In this document: in pieces, positions 1-5,152 of the stretch
Layout of the letters: each line of letters starts with the position of its first letter
Numbering within the stretch: the first letter of the stretch is position 1
Source: an uncultured Pseudoflavonifractor sp.
GTDB lineage: Bacteria; Bacillota_A; Clostridia; Oscillospirales; Oscillospiraceae
DNA length: 5,152 nt
NCBI GenBank assembly: GCA_947575475.1
Contig: CANPNN010000113.1
Location: 1 to 5,152 of the forward strand
Direction of reading: 5' to 3'
Notes under the pieces: generated by a model
Seen by the model: the letters and a program-made list of their open reading frames with translations, nothing else
The model's database searches: none
What the model was told of the DNA's origin: nothing
Made by a program: the position numbers and the translations under genes

Positions 1-218
1 ACGTTATCTGTCCCATCGCCTGGACAGCTCAACTGGAGAATTTCCAGAACGCATATCCCGATGCCTTCAAGGCCAATGTGAAGATGCCCCCCATGGGCCA
101 CTACGGCGACCCCGAGACCGAGATCGGCCGGGTCTGCGTCCAACTGGCCAACCCCGACTTCAAATATCTCACCGGAGAGACCCTGACCCTGGAGGGCGGC
201 ATGGGGCTGCGGCCGTAA
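1..218 (+). CDS. Short-chain dehydrogenase/reductase (SDR), C-terminal fragment
   Basis: This is the 3' end of a gene cut by the left edge of the window. The reading frame begins at base 3 and gives 71 residues before a TAA stop at 216-218. The fragment opens with VICPIAW, which fits the SDR segment after the catalytic Tyr/Lys helix (usually N-x-x-x-P-G), where the chain contacts the nicotinamide cofactor. It ends with TGETLTLEGGMGLRP, the usual SDR C-terminal pattern (T-G-x-x-L-x-x-D/E-G-G). The middle part, rich in Met, Pro and charged residues, would be the variable substrate-binding lid. SDR enzymes are cytosolic NAD(P)-dependent oxidoreductases. The Rossmann GxxxGxG motif and the YxxxK catalytic residues lie outside the window, so substrate and cofactor cannot be assigned. 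A terminator follows, so the gene appears to be transcribed separately from nifS. Confidence 0.85.
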   Translation, partial: VICPIAWTAQLENFQNAYPDAFKANVKMPPMGHYGDPETEIGRVCVQLANPDFKYLTGETLTLEGGMGLRP

Positions 219-224
219 AAGGGA

Positions 225-262
225 TTTGTAACCGGTTTGTAACTATTTGTAATTGATTGTAA
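225..262. repeat. Four helically phased TTTGTAA-type direct repeats
   Basis: TTTGTAA occurs at 225-231, 236-242 and 246-252, with a fourth copy, ATTGTAA, at 256-262. Start-to-start spacings are 11, 10 and 10 bases, about one DNA turn each. The block lies between the SDR stop codon and its terminator, 58 bases or more upstream of the nifS -35 box. On the other strand each unit reads (A/G)TTACA, which matches five of six positions of the TT(A/T/C)ACA repeats bound by PhoP of Bacillus. The repeats are seen directly; a regulatory role is inferred. They could instead be chance AT-rich sequence in the SDR 3' untranslated region. Confidence 0.5.
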
Positions 263-267
263 TCAGC

Positions 268-302
268 AAAAGGCCCGGATCTCCCACGATCCGGGCCTTT
301 TT
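268..302 (+). terminator. Intrinsic terminator after the SDR gene
   Basis: A perfect 10-bp stem, GGCCCGGATC (272-281) with GATCCGGGCC (288-297), closes a 6-base loop and is followed by five T residues (298-302). Four A residues at 268-271 can pair with the first Ts and lengthen the stem. The hairpin lies 50 bases beyond the SDR stop and insulates it from the nifS operon. The A-tract on the left arm means the structure could also work on the other strand, but no gene enters from that side within the window. Confidence 0.92.
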
Positions 303-319
303 ATGTCCTATAATTCATA

Positions 320-348
320 TTGACAAAGTAGGAATTAAGGGGTATCCT
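320..348 (+). promoter_or_regulatory. Sigma-A-type promoter of the nifS operon
   Basis: The -35 box TTGACA (320-325) is a perfect consensus and lies 17 bases from the -10 box TATCCT (343-348, four of six consensus positions). Transcription would start near 355, giving a leader of about 34 bases, too short for a riboswitch or T-box. A perfect TATAAT at 309-314 lies just upstream but has no -35 box at the right distance (286-291 reads ACGATC). TAATTC (311-316) and GAATTA (332-337) form an inverted repeat around the -35 box, a candidate operator. Confidence 0.78.
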
Positions 349-388
349 AAGGCCAAGCCAAAAAATTTCCAGGAAAGGAAGTGGGACC

Positions 389-1572
<1,184 letters not shown>

Positions 1573-1573
<1 letters not shown>

Positions 1574-1581
1574 AAAGGAGG
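1573..1581 (+). promoter_or_regulatory. Ribosome binding site that fixes the scaffold gene start
   Basis: AAAAGGAGG is a near-perfect anti-16S match and ends 8 bases before the ATG at 1590. It overlaps the last base of the nifS stop codon. This settles the scaffold start at 1590 rather than at an in-frame TTG at 1563, which lies inside the end of nifS and would add nine residues foreign to the family. Confidence 0.9.
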
Positions 1582-1589
1582 AGCCGGCT

Positions 1590-2021
1590 ATGGCACTATA
1601 CAGCGACAAAGTGATGGACCATTTCCGGGATCCCCGGAACGTGGGGGTTATGGAGGACGCCGACGGCGTGGGCGAGGTGGGCAACGCCGTGTGCGGCGAT
1701 ATCATGAAAATTTACCTGAAGATCCGGGAGGGCATTGTCACCGACGTGAAGTTCGAGACCTTCGGCTGTGGGTCGGCTATCGCCTCCAGCTCCATGGCCA
1801 CCGAGCTTATCAAGGGAAAGCCCCTTTCTGAGGTCCTGCAGCTTACCAACCGGGCGGTGACCGAGGCCCTGGATGGACTGCCCGCCCACAAGCTCCACTG
1901 CTCGGTGCTGGCGGAGGAGGCCATCCGGGCGGCGGTGAAGGATTACTACGACAGGCACGGCATTGCCTACGACCCCAAGGACTTCCCCGATGAGGGAAGC
2001 TGCCCCCACTGCCATGAGTGA
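1590..2021 (+). CDS. iscU: Fe-S cluster assembly scaffold, IscU/NifU N-terminal type
   Basis: A cytosolic scaffold on which Fe-S clusters are built from NifS-derived sulfur before transfer to target proteins. The 143-residue protein covers the single IscU/NifU-N domain. The three cluster ligand cysteines are Cys35 in NAVCGDIM (with the neighbouring Asp37 that makes clusters labile), Cys60 in FGCGSAIASSS and Cys104 in KLHCSVLAEEAI, preceded by His103. The N-terminal SDKVMDHFRDPRNVG is typical. The LPPVK motif that binds the HscA chaperone in proteobacteria appears here as LPAHK (97-101). This fits the lack of hscBA in most Firmicutes. A tail of about 20 residues after the last helix ends in CPHCHE, an extra CxxCH. 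No NFU domain or central [2Fe-2S] domain of full-length NifU is present. It lies 16 bases after nifS and overlaps mnmA by 8 bases. It is often annotated nifU in clostridia. Confidence 0.95.
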   Translation: MALYSDKVMDHFRDPRNVGVMEDADGVGEVGNAVCGDIMKIYLKIREGIVTDVKFETFGCGSAIASSSMATELIKGKPLSEVLQLTNRAVTEALDGLPAHKLHCSVLAEEAIRAAVKDYYDRHGIAYDPKDFPDEGSCPHCHE

Positions 2022-3084
2022 AAAGGCTCTCATCGCCATGAGCGGCGGGGTGGATTCCTCGGTGGCCGCCCTTCTCACCAAGGCCCGGGGGCTTGAGTGC
2101 CTGGGGGTGACCATGAAGCTCTATGACAGTGGGGAGATGGGGGAGGGCGGGGGGAAAACCTGCTGTGCCCTGGCGGATGTGGAGGACGCCCGGAGCGTGG
2201 CCTTCCGGCTGGGGATCCCCTACTATGTGTTCAACGATACCGAGGAGTTCCGGACCCAGGTCATGGACCGATTCGTATCCGCCTATGAAAGCGGGGCCAC
2301 CCCCAACCCCTGTATCGACTGCAACCGCTATCTGAAATTTGACCGGCTTTTCCGGCGGGCGTTGGAGCTGGGGTGCCGGTATATGGCGACGGGGCATTAC
2401 GCCCGGATCGGGGAGGAAAGGGGCAGGTATCTGCTGAAAAAGGCCCGGGATGAGAGCAAGGACCAGACCTATTTCCTCTACACCATGACCCAGGAGCAGC
2501 TGGGGCGCACCCTCTTTCCCCTGGGGGAGCTGACCAAGGGGGAGGTCCGGGCGTTGGCGGAGGCGCAGGGGTTTTATAACGCGAGAAAGCCGGACAGCCA
2601 GGATATCTGCTTTGTGCCCGATGGGGACTATGGGGCCTTTTTGGAGCGGTGGAGGGGAAAAGAGAGCCGGGAGGGGGACATTCTGGACCGCTCCGGAAGG
2701 GTCATCGGCCGGCACCGGGGGGCGGCGCGCTACACCCTGGGCCAGCGGAAGGGGCTGGGGCTGGCGGTGGGGAGGCCGGTCTACGTCTGCGGGAAGGACA
2801 TGGAGAAGAACACTGTCACCGTGGGACCGGAGGAGGAGCTGTACGAGCGGGAGCTTTACGCGGGGGAGATGAACTGGATCGCCGGGGAGGCCCCCGCCGG
2901 GCCTCTGCGGGTGGGGGCCAAGGTCCGCTCCTGCCAGAGGGAGCAGGGGGCCACCGTGTTTCCGGAGGGGGACGGCGGGGTCCGGGTCCTGTTTGACGAG
3001 CCACAGAGGGCCATCACACCCGGGCAGGCGGTGGTGTTTTATGCGGGGGATGGGGTGGTAGGGGGAGGGGAAATTAAGAGGTAG
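2014..3084 (+). CDS. mnmA: tRNA-specific 2-thiouridylase MnmA
   Basis: An ATP-dependent enzyme that activates C2 of uridine 34 by adenylation and inserts sulfur, giving the s2U part of mnm5s2U in tRNA(Lys), tRNA(Glu) and tRNA(Gln). It is 356 residues, normal for the family. The PP-loop SGGVDSS is at 10-16, followed by the ATP-binding, tRNA-binding and C-terminal beta-barrel parts. The catalytic pair is Cys103 in TPNPCIDCN and Cys199 in SQDICF. An additional Cys100 makes CxxC with Cys103, where E. coli has an aspartate. Other matches are CCALADVEDAR (50-60), ATGHYAR (125-131), DQTYFL (150-155) and YTLGQRKGLG (240-249). The start at 2014 leaves seven residues before the PP-loop strand, as is usual. 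An in-frame ATG at 1990 has a better-placed AAGGA (1977-1981, 8 bases away) and would add eight residues. With the 2014 start the nearest purine tract (1993-1999) is 14 bases off, so translation is probably coupled to the scaffold gene. NifS upstream is the likely sulfur donor. Confidence 0.97.
   Translation: MSEKALIAMSGGVDSSVAALLTKARGLECLGVTMKLYDSGEMGEGGGKTCCALADVEDARSVAFRLGIPYYVFNDTEEFRTQVMDRFVSAYESGATPNPCIDCNRYLKFDRLFRRALELGCRYMATGHYARIGEERGRYLLKKARDESKDQTYFLYTMTQEQLGRTLFPLGELTKGEVRALAEAQGFYNARKPDSQDICFVPDGDYGAFLERWRGKESREGDILDRSGRVIGRHRGAARYTLGQRKGLGLAVGRPVYVCGKDMEKNTVTVGPEEELYERELYAGEMNWIAGEAPAGPLRVGAKVRSCQREQGATVFPEGDGGVRVLFDEPQRAITPGQAVVFYAGDGVVGGGEIKR
3045..3070 (+). other. Predicted G-quadruplex tract at the end of mnmA
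   Basis: Four runs of four or more G follow each other: 3045-3049, 3052-3055, 3061-3065 and 3067-3070, separated by loops of 2, 5 and 1 bases. This satisfies the strict G4 pattern on the coding strand, so the mRNA could fold as well. The tract encodes the Gly-rich end of MnmA, and GGG codon choice contributes to it. It lies about 50 bases before the terminator. Confidence 0.55.
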
Positions 3085-3122
3085 CAACGGCGGGGGGAGT
3101 TGTCCCGCGGGGATGAAATGAG

Positions 3123-3162
3123 AGCGGCCATCTTTTCCGGGGAAAAGATGGCCGCTTTTTTT
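3123..3162 (+). terminator. Intrinsic terminator of the nifS-iscU-mnmA operon
   Basis: Bases 3123-3138 pair perfectly with 3141-3156 (16 bp, AGCGGCC... with ...GGCCGCT), leaving a nominal 2-base loop that in practice opens to at least 4. Seven T residues follow (3156-3162). The hairpin lies 38 bases after the mnmA stop and only 4 bases beyond the stop codon of the convergent helicase gene. Read on the - strand the stem is followed by CTCATTTCATCC, which is not a clean U-tract, so termination of the helicase transcript here would be weaker. Confidence 0.93.
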
Positions 3163-3166
3163 AGGG

Positions 3167-5110
3167 TCAATCCTCGTCGGGGTTGAAGTAGTAGGGGCGC
3201 ATGAGGCTGCCCTGCTGCTCGGTGGAATCCTTTTGGCTTCCCAGCCGCAAAGTGACCTCCATCGGTCCCCGGCGGCGGTCGCCACGCCGCTTTTGCTCCC
3301 GCTTAGGCTCTGGGGCGGGCGCGCTTTTGGAGGCCGGTTTTGCCGGGGCTTTCTTCTGGGGGACGGGCTCCTTTTTCTTGGGGGCCGGGGCGCTCCGCCG
3401 GCCATCGCTTCGCTTGCCCTGCTGGGGAGCCCGCCGGGACGGGGGCTCCTGGGGCTTTTTGGGGGCGGGGGGAGTTTGCTGCCTGGGCGGCGTTTTGGGG
3501 GCCAGGAAGCGGGCGGTGGCGTCCATGACACTCTCTCCCGCCAGGGGGTCGTTCTTAAAGCGCTTGGCCTGGATGGCCCGCTCCTCGGCAAGCCAGGCCT
3601 CGTAAGCCGGGTCCCGCTTGGGTTCCTTTCCCTGGGGGGGCTTGCTGGAGGAGATCTTGGGGGACATGGCCGAGAGGGCCTGGTCCAGAGTCTTGCTGGG
3701 GCGGTAGCCGGCCTGCTTTTTGACGGAGGCCGAGGGGGAGGCGGCGGGGGTGGGCCCCCGTCCTGCGGAGGACTTTTTGGGAGGGGTGGGGGTTTGGCGC
3801 GCCGGGGCGGCGTGGGCCGCAGGCGGGGTTTTGGAGGCCGGCGTCGGGGCGGGGTGGGCGGACTTGGCGGCATCCCGCTGCTTTTTCCGCTCCCGGGCGG
3901 CCTGGCGGGCCTCCTGGTCGTCGGCGTTGACGATCTTGCCGTGTTTGTCCCGCTTGGGGGCCTCAAAATTCTGCATGGGGAAGGGGTGGCCCTCCACCAC
4001 GGGGATGGGCTTTTTCAGGAGCTTTTCAATGGGGGCCAAAAGCTCCTTTTCCCCAAACTCGCAAAAGGACACCGCCGTGCCCCCGTGGCCCGCCCGGCCG
4101 GTACGGCCAATGCGGTGGACGTAGGTCTCGGGCACGTCGGGGAGGTTATAGTTGAAGACGTGGCTCAGCTCTTCAATGTCGATGCCCCGGGCAGCGATAT
4201 CGGTGGCCACCAGGGCCTTTACCCGGCCTGACTTAAAGTCCGCCAACGCCTGCTGGCGGGCGGTCTGGCTCTTGTTGCCGTGGATGGCGGCGGAGGGGAT
4301 CCCCGCCTTGGCAAGGTCCCCGGCCACCTTGTTGGCCCCGTGCTTGGTGCGGGTGAAGATAAGGGCGTTTTTTACCTCCGGGTGCTTTACCAGCATGGCC
4401 AGCAGCTTGGACTTGTTGGACCGGTCCACGTAGAAAAGCCGCTGGTCGATGACCTCCACCGGGGAGGACACCGGGTCCACCGCCACCTTTACCGGGTCTA
4501 CAAGGAGGGAATCCACCAGCCCCTGGACTTCCGGGGGCATAGTGGCGGAGAAAAAGAGGGTCTGCTTCTTTTTGGGAAGCCAGGTCAGGATTTTCTTCAC
4601 ATCGTGGATAAAGCCCATGTCCAGCATCCGGTCGGCCTCGTCCAGCACAAAGATCTCCAGCTTTTCCACATGGATGAAGCCCTGGTTGTGAAGGTCCTCC
4701 AGCCGTCCGGGGGTGGCGACCAAAATGTCCACCCCGGCCTTCAGCTTGTCCACTTGGGGCTGCTGGCCCACCCCGCCAAAGATGACGGCGGAGCGGAGGG
4801 GGAGATTTTTCCCGTAGGCCTCGAAGCTCTCCTGGATCTGGAGGGCCAGCTCCCGGGTGGGGGTGAGGATCAAGGCACGGATGGGCCGGACGCCGAAGTG
4901 GGGCTCCGGCTTCCGGCCGTGGAGCTGCTGGAGGATGGGGGTGGCGAAGGCACAGGTCTTGCCCGTGCCTGTCTGGGCGCAGCCCAGCACGTCCCGGCCC
5001 TGGAGGGCGGGGGGGATGGCCTTTTCCTGGATGGGGGAGGGCTTTTCGTAGTCCAGGGCCCTCAGGGCGGAGAGGATGGGGGGACAGAGTCCCAGGTCTT
5101 GAAAGGTCAT
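3167..5110 (-). CDS. rhlE: DEAD-box ATP-dependent RNA helicase, RhlE-like, with long basic tail
   Basis: A 647-residue RNA helicase of superfamily 2, expected to unwind short RNA duplexes in ribosome assembly or mRNA turnover. The core (about 1-380) has every motif: Q motif with Phe3 and PSPIQ (24-28), motif I AQTGTGKT (45-52), Ia PTRELA (84-89), GG (112-113), Ib TPGR (133-136), II DEAD (157-160), III SAT (188-190), IV near ALIFTRTK (249-256), V ATDIAARGID (302-311) and VI HRIGRTGRAG (332-341). The RMLDMGFIHD stretch after motif II is typical of RhlE. Residues 383-647 form a Lys/Pro/Ala/Arg-rich tail, probably disordered, with denser islands near 465-485, 498-537 and 608-647. E. coli RhlE is about 450 residues, so the tail is long. 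The start at 5110 is chosen because MTFQDLGL is the family N-terminus and a good AAAAAGGAA site lies 7 bases upstream. An in-frame TTG at 5149 would add 13 unlikely residues. It is transcribed towards the nifS operon. A CshA- or DeaD-like name is possible, but RhlE fits best. Confidence 0.95.
   Translation of the reverse strand: MTFQDLGLCPPILSALRALDYEKPSPIQEKAIPPALQGRDVLGCAQTGTGKTCAFATPILQQLHGRKPEPHFGVRPIRALILTPTRELALQIQESFEAYGKNLPLRSAVIFGGVGQQPQVDKLKAGVDILVATPGRLEDLHNQGFIHVEKLEIFVLDEADRMLDMGFIHDVKKILTWLPKKKQTLFFSATMPPEVQGLVDSLLVDPVKVAVDPVSSPVEVIDQRLFYVDRSNKSKLLAMLVKHPEVKNALIFTRTKHGANKVAGDLAKAGIPSAAIHGNKSQTARQQALADFKSGRVKALVATDIAARGIDIEELSHVFNYNLPDVPETYVHRIGRTGRAGHGGTAVSFCEFGEKELLAPIEKLLKKPIPVVEGHPFPMQNFEAPKRDKHGKIVNADDQEARQAARERKKQRDAAKSAHPAPTPASKTPPAAHAAPARQTPTPPKKSSAGRGPTPAASPSASVKKQAGYRPSKTLDQALSAMSPKISSSKPPQGKEPKRDPAYEAWLAEERAIQAKRFKNDPLAGESVMDATARFLAPKTPPRQQTPPAPKKPQEPPSRRAPQQGKRSDGRRSAPAPKKKEPVPQKKAPAKPASKSAPAPEPKREQKRRGDRRRGPMEVTLRLGSQKDSTEQQGSLMRPYYFNPDED
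3441..3472 (+). other. Predicted G-quadruplex tract opposite the helicase tail
   Basis: On the + strand, G runs at 3441-3445, 3451-3454, 3461-3465 and 3467-3472 are separated by loops of 5, 6 and 1 bases. This satisfies the G4 pattern with tetrads of four. The strand is the template for the helicase gene; the complementary C runs are CCC/CCG-type proline codons in its tail. Folding could matter for transcription of the template strand but would not occur in the helicase mRNA. Confidence 0.45.
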
Positions 5111-5117
5111 AAAAACG

Positions 5118-5126
5118 TTCCTTTTT
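5118..5126 (-). promoter_or_regulatory. Ribosome binding site of the helicase gene
   Basis: Read on the - strand, AAAAAGGAA lies 7 bases before the ATG at 5110 and fixes the start. The surrounding AAAAA-GGAACG-TTTTT could form a weak 5-bp A-U hairpin holding the core of the site in its loop. No convincing -10/-35 pair is visible in the 42 bases to the right edge, so the promoter is probably outside the window. Confidence 0.75.
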
Positions 5127-5152
5127 GTCGAATGTCCCACCCACGGCAAAAC

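Noticed and set aside
309..314. Perfect TATAAT as the nifS -10 box
   Set aside because: At 17 bases upstream the sequence is ACGATC within the terminator stem, and there is no extended -10 TG. The TTGACA-N17-TATCCT pair downstream is a better promoter.
3745..3760. CGGGGG-TGGG-CCCCCG hairpin inside the helicase gene
   Set aside because: It has no U-tract and lies in proline- and glycine-coding GC-rich sequence; nothing supports a function beyond codon use.
1843..3966. 707-codon - strand open frame spanning mnmA, the terminator and part of the helicase gene
   Set aside because: It passes through a strong terminator and two well-supported genes in other frames, and its product is low-complexity Pro/Arg/Ser. 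It is a shadow of GC-rich sequence.
3233..4231. 332-codon + strand open frame opposite the helicase tail
   Set aside because: Its Gly-rich translation mirrors the Pro/Ala codons of the helicase tail. No ribosome binding site or domain is visible.
5111..5149. TTG start at 5149 for the helicase
   Set aside because: It would translate through the ribosome binding site and add 13 residues before MTFQDLGL, the normal family N-terminus.

Overview
The window looks like chromosomal DNA from a high-GC member of the Firmicutes, most like the gut Oscillospiraceae/Flavonifractor-type clostridia. The basis is gene order (NifS, IscU-type scaffold and MnmA together, with no HscA/HscB), strong purine-rich Shine-Dalgarno sites, GC-rich codon choice, and AT-rich intergenic gaps with sigma-A-like promoter elements. 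This assignment is inferred from the sequence alone.

Layout, left to right. Positions 1-218 hold the C-terminal 71 residues of a short-chain dehydrogenase/reductase on the + strand. It is followed by a short block of phased TTTGTAA repeats and a strong intrinsic terminator. A TTGACA-N17-TATCCT promoter then precedes a compact three-gene + strand operon. The genes are a group I cysteine desulfurase (nifS, 389-1573), an IscU/NifU-type Fe-S scaffold (1590-2021) and the tRNA 2-thiouridylase mnmA (2014-3084, overlapping the scaffold gene by 8 nt). A 16-bp hairpin with a U-tract ends the operon. Converging on it from the right, on the - strand, is a complete DEAD-box RNA helicase of the RhlE type (3167-5110). 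It has an unusually long basic, proline/alanine-rich C-terminal tail. The last 42 bases hold only its ribosome binding site and part of its leader.

The operon forms a sulfur-trafficking unit. NifS takes sulfur from cysteine as a persulfide. The scaffold uses it to build Fe-S clusters, and MnmA uses it for the 2-thio group of uridine 34 in tRNA(Lys/Glu/Gln). The helicase is a separate transcription unit with no visible functional link beyond the general theme of RNA metabolism.

I see no mobile element, CRISPR array, tRNA or rRNA gene, riboswitch or clearly new system here. The core content is ordinary housekeeping. Points worth a second look are the phased repeats upstream of nifS, a possible operator around its -35 box, the CPHCH tail of the scaffold protein, the CxxC form of the MnmA catalytic site, two G-quadruplex-forming tracts, and the helicase tail with its ordered-looking islands. 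No gap between genes exceeds 300 bases.
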